From positions 1 to 41,224 of the forward strand of contig CANQVW010000003.1 of assembly GCA_947627395.1 (NCBI GenBank): 41,224 bases of DNA. Direction: 5' to 3'. The DNA is from an uncultured Bacilli bacterium. Its GTDB lineage: Bacteria; Bacillota_I; Bacilli_A; ML615J-28; CAG-698. Shown in pieces: positions 27,194 to 37,020 of this stretch (positions are counted from its first letter, which is position 1; each line of letters begins with the position of its first letter). The notes under the pieces were generated by a model. The model saw only the letters and a program-made list of their open reading frames with translations. It was not told the origin of the DNA and ran no database searches. A program made the position numbers and the translations under genes.

Positions 27194-28116
27194 AAAGAAA
27201 ATATGAAAAACAAATTCAAAAAGCTGAAAAATTATATGAAGCAGGAAAATTAAGTGAAGCCGCTGAAGCTTATGAACAGACATTTAATGAACAAATTTGT
27301 TTGAAAGATTACCTCATGTTAGGATATCTTTATATAGATTTAGAAAATTACCTTCGTGCAGAAGAAATTTTTCAAGACATCCTTTCGCGTCAAGACTGTG
27401 TAGAAGCACTATTTGGATTAGCAAATATTTATGAAAGAACGAAAAGATTTGACCAAGCGATTACTTATTATGAAAAAGTAATTCACGAAGATCATCAAAT
27501 TGTTGATGCATATTTTGCTTGTGCTTATCTATATGATGAAATGGAAAAAGAAATTACATCTATAGAAACACAAAAAGCCATAGAATATTATCAAAAAACA
27601 ATCGAGTTGGAACCAAAACATTTTTGGGCTTACTTAAATTTAGGTTCCATTTATGAAAGAAATAATCAAGATGATCTTGCTTTACAATATTTTTTAAAAG
27701 CTTATGAAATTGATTCTAATATGCCCACAGTTTGTTATAACTTAGGTGTCGTCTATGGAAAGAAAAAAGAAAAAGACTTAGCTCTACAGTATTATTTAGA
27801 AGAATTAACAAAAAAAGATTATTATCCATTTACTTATTTTAATTTAGGAATTTTATATAAAGATCTTTTCCATGATTATGGAAATGCAAAACAAGCATAT
27901 TTAAATGGATTAAAAGTAGATAAGAATAATTTTTCTATTTGGTATAATTTAGGATGTCTTTACTCTTTGATGAATCAATATCAAGATGCATATGAATGTT
28001 TTCTATATCTATATTATAAGAAAAAAGAATATATTTCCTCTCTTAAAGATGATGAAGAGTTAGAAGAATTTCGTAAAACAACTTATTATCAAAAGTTAAT
28101 TCATAATGAAGTATAA
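27190..28116 (+). CDS. Tetratricopeptide repeat protein
   Basis: Multiple TPRs (AITYYEKVIHEDHQIVDAYFACAYLYDE; AIEYYQKTIELEPKHFWAYLNLGSIYERNNQ). Overlaps the CPBP gene by ATGA. Confidence 0.88.
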   Translation: MKRKYEKQIQKAEKLYEAGKLSEAAEAYEQTFNEQICLKDYLMLGYLYIDLENYLRAEEIFQDILSRQDCVEALFGLANIYERTKRFDQAITYYEKVIHEDHQIVDAYFACAYLYDEMEKEITSIETQKAIEYYQKTIELEPKHFWAYLNLGSIYERNNQDDLALQYFLKAYEIDSNMPTVCYNLGVVYGKKKEKDLALQYYLEELTKKDYYPFTYFNLGILYKDLFHDYGNAKQAYLNGLKVDKNNFSIWYNLGCLYSLMNQYQDAYECFLYLYYKKKEYISSLKDDEELEEFRKTTYYQKLIHNEV

Positions 28117-28122
28117 AAATTG

Positions 28123-28156
28123 TTCCCTATCAGTTATTTTGGTAGGGAATGTTTTT
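28123..28156 (+). terminator. Rho-independent terminator
   Basis: TTCCCTATCA ... TGGTAGGGAA followed by T-rich tract. Confidence 0.7.
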
Positions 28157-28219
28157 AATGATGATTTAAAAGTTAATAAGGAAGTTACATATTTTATTGA
28201 AATGAATTATAATGAACTT

Positions 28220-28276
28220 GCTCCTTTCTATGGTTAAAGATAGCCAATTTAAGTACATCATGGAAGGAGCTTTTTT
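28220..28276 (+). terminator. Second hairpin with T-run (terminator or mobile-element remnant)
   Basis: GCTCCTT (28220-28226)/AAGGAGC (28264-28270) then TTTTTT, with nested TGGTTA/TAGCCA hairpin. Confidence 0.5.
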
Positions 28277-28471
28277 ATAAAAAAACGACCTGGCAAGAAC
28301 TCTATTGATAAAAACATCATCAGTAGGATTTTTGATAGGTGGCTAAATCAGTAAAATTTTTAACAATGCCAATATAATCAACAGGATACGAAAAGACCAT
28401 TTCGCAAGAGAACATCATATAAATCCTAAAAAGATGGGAACCCATCGGCTAGTTGCAAGGTTTTATCATGA

Positions 28472-29753
28472 TTACAAAAGGTCTTTTAACTTTCCTGCAA
28501 GATACAGTGGAATGTTGGTAAATGCACCATTCTTATGATATCCGCGCTTAGAGAAGCGAATGGCATTCATTGGATGATGATTGGCACTATATTTTTTGAA
28601 AGATGGTGCAGATTTGTCTTCGCCACCTTTTACTTTCAAGGGAATGATTTCCATACCATGTTGCAATACGAAATCAATTTCCCCTGATTTATCGGCATAA
28701 TACCTTGGTTTTACAGGAAACTGTCCTCCGAGCTGTTGAAGAACATAATTTTCAGTCAAAGAACCCTTGAATTGATAGTTGGCTTTCAAGAAAATTGCAT
28801 TGTTATTAATTCCTGCCATGTGCCTCAATAGTCCTGTATCAAACATAAACAATTTGAACTGATCTAGCTTATCAAATGTTGGAAGAGGATACTCTGTCTT
28901 AGAAACATTGTAGACTCGGTTGAGCATGCCAGCAAAAACAAGCCACTCAATGGCTTCTTCAAAATCACGAGCTCTGCCACCTTCTCGAACAGCGCCGTAC
29001 ACAAACTTCTCGTTTGGCTTGGCAAGTTGAGAAACGATACTTCTAAACACAATCAAGATACGTCCACTATTGACTTTGCCGTTGTGTTTGAAAAAATCAT
29101 TTTCGTAAATCTCTACCAGTTTTTGTTGTATCTTGGATAGCTTTTCTAGATTTTTATATTTGATCCACGATGTAACACCTTCTGGCATTCTTTCAATCAT
29201 CAAATCATAATTGTAAGCATCTGTTAAACGATGGTGAAAGATTTCTTCAATTTGCTGTTTCTTTTCTATGCTCTTGTAAAAGGTATAAAGAGCTGGATCT
29301 GTGGCACTCAGAAATTCATCAAAGGTTAACGGGAAAAGTCACCATACCGACGGGGTAGGATTTTGGCTGTGCAAGTGGTGTACCAAGCAGGCTTTCAGAT
29401 ACGATTACATGATATTCGTTTGCTTTTTCCTTGAAATATTTCAATGTGTTTAGCGCTTCTGGGCATCCCTGTATCTCATCAAAAATAATCAGTGTTTTGC
29501 CAAGTTGAATTTTACTTTCAGAGATCATGAAAAGAAGTTCAATGATTCGTTTAGGGTTTTTGTTTGTTTCAAAAATAGATTTCAGTTCATTATTTTCATC
29601 AAGGTTGAAATAGACAAAATGATCATAGCAGCTCTGTTCGAATTCCTTTATCAGCCAAGTCTTTCTGACTTGTCTTGCACCACGCAACACCCTCGGCTTG
29701 CGCTCAGGATCAAGCTGTCATTTTTTCAGTTCGCTCAATGCATTTCGCTTCAT
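28472..29753 (-). pseudogene. Decayed AAA ATPase (AAA_14/DUF4143 family)
   Basis: MKRNALSELKK*QLDPERKPRVLRGARQVRKTWLIKEF: TGA at 29720-29718 at a likely Trp position. Walker A Gly replaced by Arg. Frameshift near 29330, after which LTFDEFLSATDPALYTFYKS continues. DUF4143-like C-terminus. Confidence 0.88.
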
Positions 29754-29955
29754 AAAATCACCTCTCATGACTTGTTAAAGATAGCATAACACATTTTTCT
29801 GAAAATTATTGATAATAAAACACACATTTTTCCAAGATTTAAGAGAACTTAGTCATAACATTAAAAAAATCACAAAAGATTAAAACAGGATTCTTTTTAT
29901 TTTTTGATTAAATTTCATCTATTAGGCTTCAGTCCATTTATTTTTTTAATTCTTG

Positions 29956-29963
29956 CATACACT
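29956..29963 (+). promoter_or_regulatory. Candidate sigma-E-like -10 element before the triple-LysM gene
   Basis: CATACACT matches CATACAnT; the -35 match is only partial. Confidence 0.3.
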
Positions 29964-29984
29964 ATAGAGAAATGAGGTGAAAGA

Positions 29985-30467
29985 ATGAGATTTGATTTTT
30001 ATGGTCATTTCAAACAAAAAAGACAACAAAAATATGTTGTGAAAAAAGGAGATACATTATATAAGATTGCGAAAGAAAATAATACAACAGTTGCTGAATT
30101 GTTAGAAGCAAACAATTTAGAAAGTGCATTAATTTATCCAGAACAAGTTCTTTTAATTCCAAAGAAAATGGATCAAGGAGCAAATTATTTTATCGAATAT
30201 GTTGTAAAACCTGATGATACTTTAGAATTAATTGCCAAGAAAAATAATACAACGATTGAAGCATTATCAGAATATAATGATATTGGTAAAATCTATTTAG
30301 TTACAGATCAAGTATTAACTATTCCAATGAGTTATGAGATCTATGAAGTTCAAGCAAACGATACATTACAATCTATTGTTGATCAAAGTCATATGACTTT
30401 AGAAGAATTTATGAATGCAAACTTTAAAAACTTACTACCTGAAGGTACAAAGGTCTATGTGAAATAA
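29985..30467 (+). CDS. Triple-LysM protein without signal peptide
   Basis: Three LysM units: YVVKKGDTLYKIAKENNTT..., YVVKPDDTLELIAKKNNTT..., YEVQANDTLQSIVDQSHMT.... Confidence 0.85.
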   Translation: MRFDFYGHFKQKRQQKYVVKKGDTLYKIAKENNTTVAELLEANNLESALIYPEQVLLIPKKMDQGANYFIEYVVKPDDTLELIAKKNNTTIEALSEYNDIGKIYLVTDQVLTIPMSYEIYEVQANDTLQSIVDQSHMTLEEFMNANFKNLLPEGTKVYVK

Positions 30468-30548
30468 ATTTTATTTGCTTCTTTTAAAAAAATTGTATAT
30501 AATATAAGAGGTTAGAAAAATAACTAAAAAATATAAGGAGAAAATAAA

Positions 30549-30986
30549 ATGGGATTTAGAGCAGTGGATCATAGTGTTAACATTGTAAGTTTTGAAAAAA
30601 ATCGTCGATATGGAATGGCTTGTGCTTGGATGATGCAAGTAGATTATGACAAAATTGTCTTTTTAATAGGATCACAAAGTGATACAGGGAAAAATATTTC
30701 TATAAAGGATCATATTGGTGTTAGTTCTTTATCCAAAGACCAAAAGAACATTGCTATTCAATTTGGAAATGGTCATAGTGAAGAAAATGATAAAACAAAA
30801 GGAATACCAATGAAAAAGATGAACACTGCATTGGTTGTTGAAGGGGCTTGTAGAATGATGGAAGTAGAAGTTCTTGCAATATATCATTTAGAAGGAATTG
30901 AAGAAGATCATTTGATTTATGGAAAAATACTTTCCTCAGAAGAACATGGTGATTCTTTCTTACATATGAGTGATATGGATGAATAA
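30549..30986 (+). CDS. Flavin reductase-like (FMN-binding split barrel) protein
   Basis: VNIVSFEKNRRYGMACAWMMQVDYDKIVFLIGSQSDTGKNI..GVSSLSKDQKNIAIQFG resembles the family. Confidence 0.6.
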   Translation: MGFRAVDHSVNIVSFEKNRRYGMACAWMMQVDYDKIVFLIGSQSDTGKNISIKDHIGVSSLSKDQKNIAIQFGNGHSEENDKTKGIPMKKMNTALVVEGACRMMEVEVLAIYHLEGIEEDHLIYGKILSSEEHGDSFLHMSDMDE

Positions 30987-30995
30987 ATATTCATA

Positions 30996-31026
30996 AAGAG
31001 TGTGCTTAGAGTATACTCTTTTTATA
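30996..31026 (+). terminator. Rho-independent terminator
   Basis: AAGAGTGTGC ... GTATACTCTT plus T-run. Confidence 0.7.
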
Positions 31027-31103
31027 TTTTTTTATAAGTCGCAATTTTCACATGACAAAGTGTACAAAATGTGATAAAATGAAATAAAGAAAGGAAGATA
31101 AAT

Positions 31104-32402
31104 ATGAAAACGGTGAATGTTATTGGAGCTGGTCTTGCTGGATCTGAAGCGGCATATCAATTGGCAAAAAGGGGAATTCATGTAAAACTTTATGAAATGA
31201 GAGGAAAGAAAAATACAGAAGCACATACAACAGATCAATTTGCGGAACTCATTTGTAGTAATTCATTGCGTGCTAAATCCCTTGAAAATGCCATTGGATT
31301 ACTGAAAGAAGAAATGAGAAGATTAGATTCTTTAATTATGAGGGCTGCAGATGCAACTGCTATTGAAGCAGGAGGTGCTTTAGCAGTAGATAGAGTGGGA
31401 TTTAGTCAATATGTTACTCATGAATTAAAGATGAATCCAAGAATTGAAGTGGTAAATGAAGAAGTGACGACGATACCTTCTACTCCAACAATTATTGCTA
31501 CAGGTCCATTAACGAGTGAAGCTTTTAGTAGGAAAATTCAAAAGTTTTGTGGAAATGAATATTTATATTTCTATGATTCTGTTGCTCCCATTGTTTTAGA
31601 ATCTTCCATTAATAAGGATATCGCTTATTTAAAATCTCGTTACGATAAAGGGGAAGCATCTTATTATAATTGCCCAATGAATAAAGAACAATTTGAACGC
31701 TTTTATCAAGAGTTGATTCATGCAGAAACGGTGATGCCACACGATTTTGAATTAAAAGTATTTGAAGGATGCATGGCAATTGAGGATATGGCAAAAAGAG
31801 GAGAAAAGACACTTTTATTTGGTCCAATGAAACCTGTTGGATTACGACATCCACAAACTTTAGAACAACCTTATGCTGTTGTTCAATTAAGACAAGATGA
31901 TGCAAGTAAAACAATGTATAATATTGTAGGATTTCAAACTCATTTAAAATGGCCAGAACAAAAAAGAATACTACAAATGATTCCTGGTTTAGAACGTTGT
32001 GAAATTGTTCGATATGGAGTTATGCATCGTAATACCTATATTGAGGGACCTAAAATATTAAATTGTTATTACCAAACAAAGACAAGAAATGATTTATTTT
32101 TTGCGGGTCAAATTACAGGAGTTGAAGGATATTTAGAAAGTGCTTCAAGTGGAATGGTTGCTGGAATTAACATGGCTAAAGTATTAGAAGGTAAAGATCA
32201 AATTGATTTTACTAGAAAGACTTCAATGGGAGCTTTGGCTCATTATGTTAGTCAAGAGAACAAAAATTTTGTTCCTATGAATGCTAATTTTTGTTTAATT
32301 GAACCTCTTAGGGATTTAGCAAAGAAAAAAGAAAGAAAAGCAAACTATGCAAAAAGAAGTTTAGAATGGATTGAAATGATGAGAGGTGAGATTTGTGAAT
32401 GA
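31104..32402 (+). CDS. trmFO: Methylenetetrahydrofolate-tRNA-(uracil-5-)-methyltransferase TrmFO
   Basis: [70 protein letters not shown]. Confidence 0.96.
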   Translation: MKTVNVIGAGLAGSEAAYQLAKRGIHVKLYEMRGKKNTEAHTTDQFAELICSNSLRAKSLENAIGLLKEEMRRLDSLIMRAADATAIEAGGALAVDRVGFSQYVTHELKMNPRIEVVNEEVTTIPSTPTIIATGPLTSEAFSRKIQKFCGNEYLYFYDSVAPIVLESSINKDIAYLKSRYDKGEASYYNCPMNKEQFERFYQELIHAETVMPHDFELKVFEGCMAIEDMAKRGEKTLLFGPMKPVGLRHPQTLEQPYAVVQLRQDDASKTMYNIVGFQTHLKWPEQKRILQMIPGLERCEIVRYGVMHRNTYIEGPKILNCYYQTKTRNDLFFAGQITGVEGYLESASSGMVAGINMAKVLEGKDQIDFTRKTSMGALAHYVSQENKNFVPMNANFCLIEPLRDLAKKKERKANYAKRSLEWIEMMRGEICE

Positions 32403-33324
32403 AATCGATGCAAAAGCAGTCAACGAATTTTTAAGATACATCGAAACTGAAAAGAAATATTCTCAATATACCATTGATAATTATCGAAGAGATATTGAAG
32501 AATTTGAACAATATCTTTCCATAAATAAATTTGGTTCTTTAATGGAATTTCGCCAAAACGCTCAAAGATATTATGTAGCTTATTTAAATCAAGAACATTT
32601 TAAACCAAGAAGTGTTGCCAGAAAATTAAGTAGTTTACGCTCTTTTTATCGCTATTGTTGCCGTGAAGGCAAGGTTCCTGAAACATCTTTTGCGGATGTG
32701 TCTTCTCCTAAATTAGATAAAACCTTACCTAAATTCTTATATACAGAAGAACTAGATGCTTTGTTTGAAAGTATTGATACAAGTGATGCTATTGGTAAAA
32801 GAGACTATGCAATTTTAGAATTTATGTATGGAACTGGTGTTCGTGTCAGTGAACTTTGTAGCATTAAACAACAAGATATTGACTATTTCAATCAACAAGT
32901 CATTGTTTTAGGAAAAGGGAATAAAGAAAGATATTTACCTTTACATGACCTCATTATTTATGCTTTAAAAGAATATGTTCAATATGGAAGAATTGAATTA
33001 CAAGCCAAAAATAAGACAGAAATTACAGATTTTTTGTTTCTAAACTTTCGTGGAAAACCCCTTACACCAAGGGGAGTCCGTGTAATTTTAAATAGTATTG
33101 TGGAAAGAGCGAGTCAAAATTTTCACTTAAGCCCACACATGTTAAGACACTCATTTGCAACTCACCTACTGAATGGTGGAGCTGATTTAATAACTGTCCA
33201 AGAGTTACTAGGGCATGTAAATTTATCTACTACACAAATCTATACTCACATTTCAAAAGAACAATTAAGAGAAGAATATATGAAAAAATTCCCTAGAGCA
33301 CATAAAACCGAAGAAGATAAATAG
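32395..33324 (+). CDS. xerC: Tyrosine recombinase XerC/CodV-like
   Basis: SAM-like N-terminus; catalytic motifs [47 protein letters not shown] 32395 has upstream GAGAGGTGAG; the track start at 32386 is also possible. Confidence 0.92.
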   Translation: MNEIDAKAVNEFLRYIETEKKYSQYTIDNYRRDIEEFEQYLSINKFGSLMEFRQNAQRYYVAYLNQEHFKPRSVARKLSSLRSFYRYCCREGKVPETSFADVSSPKLDKTLPKFLYTEELDALFESIDTSDAIGKRDYAILEFMYGTGVRVSELCSIKQQDIDYFNQQVIVLGKGNKERYLPLHDLIIYALKEYVQYGRIELQAKNKTEITDFLFLNFRGKPLTPRGVRVILNSIVERASQNFHLSPHMLRHSFATHLLNGGADLITVQELLGHVNLSTTQIYTHISKEQLREEYMKKFPRAHKTEEDK

Positions 33325-33408
33325 GAAATATTTACTAAGTAAAATATAAACTATCTTATACTGTTTACAAAATTCAAAAGAAAATAAAAAACAAAATCCA
33401 AAAAAGAT

Positions 33409-33437
33409 TTGCATATTATGGGTGGCTGTGATATAAT
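33409..33437 (+). promoter_or_regulatory. Sigma-A-type promoter of rpsB transcript
   Basis: TTGCAT (33409-33414), 17-nt spacer with TG motif, TATAAT (33432-33437). Confidence 0.8.
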
Positions 33438-33455
33438 ATTATGGGTAAAAAATAA

Positions 33456-33521
33456 CCACACGATAGGAGAAGGTCGTCAGTTGCACTTTCATAGTGAGGC
33501 GGCATTTGGGGATCATCGTGG
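33456..33521 (+). ncRNA. Structured rpsB 5' leader (candidate ribosomal protein leader)
   Basis: CCAC(AC)GAT/ATCGTGG closing helix, GTCGTC/GGCGGC helix, CACT/AGTG hairpin. Confidence 0.55.
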
Positions 33522-33559
33522 AAGCCAGAACAAAATAAAAAGAAAAAGGAGAAAAAAAC

Positions 33560-34474
33560 ATGGCTGTCATTAGTAAAAAACAATTACTAGAAGCAGGAGT
33601 TCATTTCGGTCACAATACTCGCCGTTGGAACCCTAAAATGAAAGAGTATATCTATGAAGAAAGAAATGGAATTTACATCATCGATTTAACAAAAACAGAA
33701 AAACTTGTTGAAGATTGTTACAAAGAAATGTATACCATTGCTCAAAATGGTGGACAAATTTTATTTGTTGGAACAAGAAAACAAACCCAAGATGTAATTA
33801 AAGAAGAAGCTACAAGATGTAATATGTTCTATGTTGATCAACGCTGGTTAGGTGGAACATTAACAAACTTTAAAACCATTAAGAAATCTATTGCAAAACT
33901 ATTTAAAATTGAAGCAATGGCTACAGATGGAACTTTTGATGTTCTTCCTAAAAAAGAAGTTATTCTTTTAAAGAAAGAACAAGAGAAGTTAGAAAAGAAC
34001 TTAGGTGGAATTAAGAAAATGACAAAATTACCTGATGCTCTTTTTGTTGTAGATCCAAAAACAGAACACAATGCTGTTTTAGAGGCTCGTAAATTACATA
34101 TTCCTGTCTTTGGACTTGTAGATACAAATTGTGATCCAGATGATGTTGATTATATTATTCCAGCAAATGATGATGCAATCCGTAGTGTTAAACTAATTGT
34201 AGCAACAATGGCAAATGCAATTGTTGAAGCGAATGGTGGAACTCCAGTTGAAATTGTCTTTACGGATGAACCAGTTGCTGAAGAACAAAAACCTCGTAAA
34301 GCAAGAGAGGGTAAACCCGATCGTCGTAATCGTGATGGTAAACCTCACCAAGCAAAAGTAAAAGAGAAAAAAGTAGAAGAAGCTGCTCCAGCTGCAGAAG
34401 TTGCTCCAGTTGAAGAAACTACTCTTGTAAAGGAAACTCCTGTTCAAGAAGAAAAAAAAGAAACAGAAGAATAA
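33560..34474 (+). CDS. rpsB: 30S ribosomal protein S2
   Basis: [42 protein letters not shown]; charged, Ala/Glu-rich C-terminal extension. Confidence 0.97.
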   Translation: MAVISKKQLLEAGVHFGHNTRRWNPKMKEYIYEERNGIYIIDLTKTEKLVEDCYKEMYTIAQNGGQILFVGTRKQTQDVIKEEATRCNMFYVDQRWLGGTLTNFKTIKKSIAKLFKIEAMATDGTFDVLPKKEVILLKKEQEKLEKNLGGIKKMTKLPDALFVVDPKTEHNAVLEARKLHIPVFGLVDTNCDPDDVDYIIPANDDAIRSVKLIVATMANAIVEANGGTPVEIVFTDEPVAEEQKPRKAREGKPDRRNRDGKPHQAKVKEKKVEEAAPAAEVAPVEETTLVKETPVQEEKKETEE

Positions 34475-34492
34475 AACGAAAGGGAGATAAAA

Positions 34493-35383
34493 ATGATTAG
34501 TGCACAACAAGTAAAAGAACTTCGTGAAATGACAGGTGCAGGAATGATGGATTGTAAGAAAGCACTTGTTGAGACAAATGGTAATATGGATGATGCCATC
34601 ACATGGCTTCGTGAAAAAGGTATTGCTAAAGCTGCAAAGAAAGAATCAAGAATTGCTGCTGAAGGTATTTGTGCTTTCGCTATTGACGGAAATAAAGCTG
34701 TTGTTTATGAGTTAAATAGTGAAACTGATTTCGTTGCTAAAAACCCTTTGTTTAAAGAACTTTCAGAAAAAGTAGGTAAAGCATTATTAGCAAATCAAGC
34801 TCAAAATGATGAAATGGCAATGAATGCTCAATATGAAGGTGAAAAAGTCAGTGATATGTTGATTAATGCAACAGCAACTATTGGCGAAAAAATTACTTTA
34901 AGAAGAGTTAGTTTATATGAAAAAACAGATGGACAAGTTTTTGGTGCATACTCCCATATGCAAGGAAAAATCGTTGCCTTTTCAATTTTAAATGGTTCAA
35001 ATGAAGAAGTTGCAAAAGATGTATGTATGCATGTTGCTGCCATGAATCCTTCTTATTTGGATGAAAGCAGTGTGGATGCTGAATTCTTAGCTAAAGAAAC
35101 TGAAATCATCAGACAAGAAGCCTTAAATGAAAATGCTCAAGCTGCAAAACCAAAACCAGAAAACATTGTTGAAAAGATGGTTGAGGGTAGAGTAAAGAAA
35201 ATGTTGAGAGAAATCTGTTTAGTTGATCAAGCTTTTGTTAAAAATCCTGATCAAACTGTTGGACAATATGTAAAAGAAAAAGGTTGTCAAATCGTTTCAT
35301 ATGTACGCCTTGGCGTTGGCGAAGGAATCGAAAAGAAAAAAGACGATTTTGTTGCAGAAGTTATGGCTGCAGTCAACAAATAA
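34493..35383 (+). CDS. tsf: Elongation factor Ts
   Basis: MISAQQVKELREMTGAGMMDCKKALVETNGNMDDAITWLREKG. Confidence 0.97.
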   Translation: MISAQQVKELREMTGAGMMDCKKALVETNGNMDDAITWLREKGIAKAAKKESRIAAEGICAFAIDGNKAVVYELNSETDFVAKNPLFKELSEKVGKALLANQAQNDEMAMNAQYEGEKVSDMLINATATIGEKITLRRVSLYEKTDGQVFGAYSHMQGKIVAFSILNGSNEEVAKDVCMHVAAMNPSYLDESSVDAEFLAKETEIIRQEALNENAQAAKPKPENIVEKMVEGRVKKMLREICLVDQAFVKNPDQTVGQYVKEKGCQIVSYVRLGVGEGIEKKKDDFVAEVMAAVNK

Positions 35384-35385
35384 AA

Positions 35386-35412
35386 AGAAGGCACAGAAGA
35401 TGTGCCTTTTTG
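35386..35412 (+). terminator. Intergenic terminator/attenuator between tsf and pyrH
   Basis: AGGCACA GAAGA TGTGCCT TTTT. Confidence 0.7.
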
Positions 35413-35433
35413 ACTAAAAATAAGGAGGGTTAT

Positions 35434-36150
35434 ATGAAAAGAATCATATTGAAAATTAGTGGTGAAGCATTATCTGGTGGAAAACAATCTTCGACTGGAA
35501 TTAGTGTTGCTAAAGTGAATGAAGTTGCAAAAGAAATCAAAGCATTATATGATTTAGGAGATATACAATTAGGAATCATTTGTGGTGCTGGTAATATTTG
35601 GCGTGGAAGAGATGCAATAGAAAATGGAATGGATCGTACAAGTGCAGATTATATGGGAATGTTAGGAACCATATTGAATGCTGTTGCCCTTCAAAGCTCG
35701 TTAGAAAAACTAGGTTTAGAAACTAGAGTAATGACTTCTCTTTCAATTCCCCAAATTGCCGAACCCTACATTAGAAGAAAAGCAGATTCACATTTAAATA
35801 AAGGAAGAATATGTATTTTTGGTGGGGGAACTGGAAATCCATTCTTTACCACTGATACAACAGCAGCATTAAGAGCTTCTGAACTAGGGTGCAATATGAT
35901 TTTGATGGCTAAAAATGGAACAGATGGTGTATATGATTTAGATCCAAGAAAGCATAAGGATGCAAAAAAATACATCACATTATCTCATCAAGAAGTGATT
36001 GAAAAACAACTTGGTGTTATGGATTTAACAGCTGCAACCTTATGTATGGAAAATCATATTGATATTCTTGTCTTTGATATGAATCAACCTGGAAACATTA
36101 GTAAAGTTGTTGTAAATCCAAGTATTGGAACATTAGTTACAAGTAAATAA
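35434..36150 (+). CDS. pyrH: Uridylate kinase
   Basis: MKRIILKISGEALSGGKQSSTGI; GGTGNPFFTTDTTAALRASELG. ATG 35434 with GGAGGG SD; track start at 35284 overlaps tsf. Confidence 0.97.
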   Translation: MKRIILKISGEALSGGKQSSTGISVAKVNEVAKEIKALYDLGDIQLGIICGAGNIWRGRDAIENGMDRTSADYMGMLGTILNAVALQSSLEKLGLETRVMTSLSIPQIAEPYIRRKADSHLNKGRICIFGGGTGNPFFTTDTTAALRASELGCNMILMAKNGTDGVYDLDPRKHKDAKKYITLSHQEVIEKQLGVMDLTAATLCMENHIDILVFDMNQPGNISKVVVNPSIGTLVTSK

Positions 36151-36164
36151 AGGAGGAAAAGAAT

Positions 36165-36722
36165 ATGTCACAATCCATAATTAATGCAGGCGAAGAAAAA
36201 ATGAGTAAGACCATTGAGTCTTTTAAAAAAGAATTGCAAACAGTGAAAACAGGTCGTGCTAATCCAGCTATTTTAAATAAAGTAGAAGTAGTTTATTATG
36301 GGACACCTACACCACTAAATCAAATTGCTGCTATATCAGCAGCGGATGCTCAAGTTTTAGTAATTAAACCTTATGATAAAAATATCCTAAGAGACATTGA
36401 AAAAGCCATTCTAGTAGCCAATTTAAATTTAACTCCACAAAATGATGGAAGTGTCATTCGCATTGTTTTTCCACCTCTTACAGAACAAACTAGAAAACAA
36501 CTTGTAAAAGAAGTAAAAGCAAATTGCGAACACTTTAAAGTTGCTATTCGTAATGTTCGTCGTGAAATGATTGAGCAATTAAAGAAGCTAGAAAAAGATG
36601 GATTAATTACCGAAGATGAATTGAAAAGAAGAAGTGATGAAGTCCAAAAAATGACAGATAAATATGTTGCTAAAGTAGATGATTTAATGAAGGAAAAAGA
36701 GGCTCAATTAATGGAAATCTAA
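36165..36722 (+). CDS. frr: Ribosome recycling factor
   Basis: ELQTVKTGRANPAILNKVEVVYYGTPTPLNQIA; canonical RRF. Confidence 0.97.
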   Translation: MSQSIINAGEEKMSKTIESFKKELQTVKTGRANPAILNKVEVVYYGTPTPLNQIAAISAADAQVLVIKPYDKNILRDIEKAILVANLNLTPQNDGSVIRIVFPPLTEQTRKQLVKEVKANCEHFKVAIRNVRREMIEQLKKLEKDGLITEDELKRRSDEVQKMTDKYVAKVDDLMKEKEAQLMEI

Positions 36723-36748
36723 TGCTTCATCTTTAAATATAGAAAAAA

Positions 36749-36777
36749 GGTCTAACAAAAAAGTTAGACTTTTTTTA
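36749..36777 (+). terminator. Rho-independent terminator after frr
   Basis: GGTCTAAC AAAAAA GTTAGACT TTTTTTT. Confidence 0.8.
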
Positions 36778-36937
36778 TGGAAGGATCTTAAAATGATTTT
36801 GCACATAAACTTTTTTTTAGGCATATATTGATAGTGGTTTATGACTAAAATCATCATTAAATTTGTAAACGTTCTCTTTTTATTCTCTTTATCAAGAAAG
36901 CGCATACAAAAAAGTTAATCAAAAAAAAGTAAAACGT

Positions 36938-36967
36938 TTGACAAAAATATACATAGGGGTGTATAAT
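36938..36967 (+). promoter_or_regulatory. Strong sigma-A-type promoter
   Basis: TTGACA (36938-36943), 18-nt spacer, TATAAT (36962-36967). Confidence 0.8.
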
Positions 36968-37020
36968 GATAATATAGTCGGATGACTATGAAAAAAAATT
37001 TAATACTAGGAGGAAAAAGT

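Noticed and set aside
29718-29720. In-frame TGA at a Trp position as evidence for UGA=Trp recoding
   Set aside because: mutM and other genes end at TGA as genuine stops, and the same gene has a frameshift and a lost Walker A glycine. Pseudogene decay explains it.
31609-31914. 101-aa minus-strand ORF within trmFO
   Set aside because: Fully antisense to a conserved gene, no independent support.
32395-33324. Tyrosine recombinase as an integrase marking a mobile element
   Set aside because: Located in the conserved trmFO-xerC/codV context upstream of rpsB; housekeeping dimer-resolution type. Absence of hslVU/codY here is noted but not unusual.
34193-34510. Minus-strand ORF of Phe/Cys-rich sequence over rpsB/tsf
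   Set aside because: Low-complexity antisense of the rpsB C-terminal extension; no SD or promoter.
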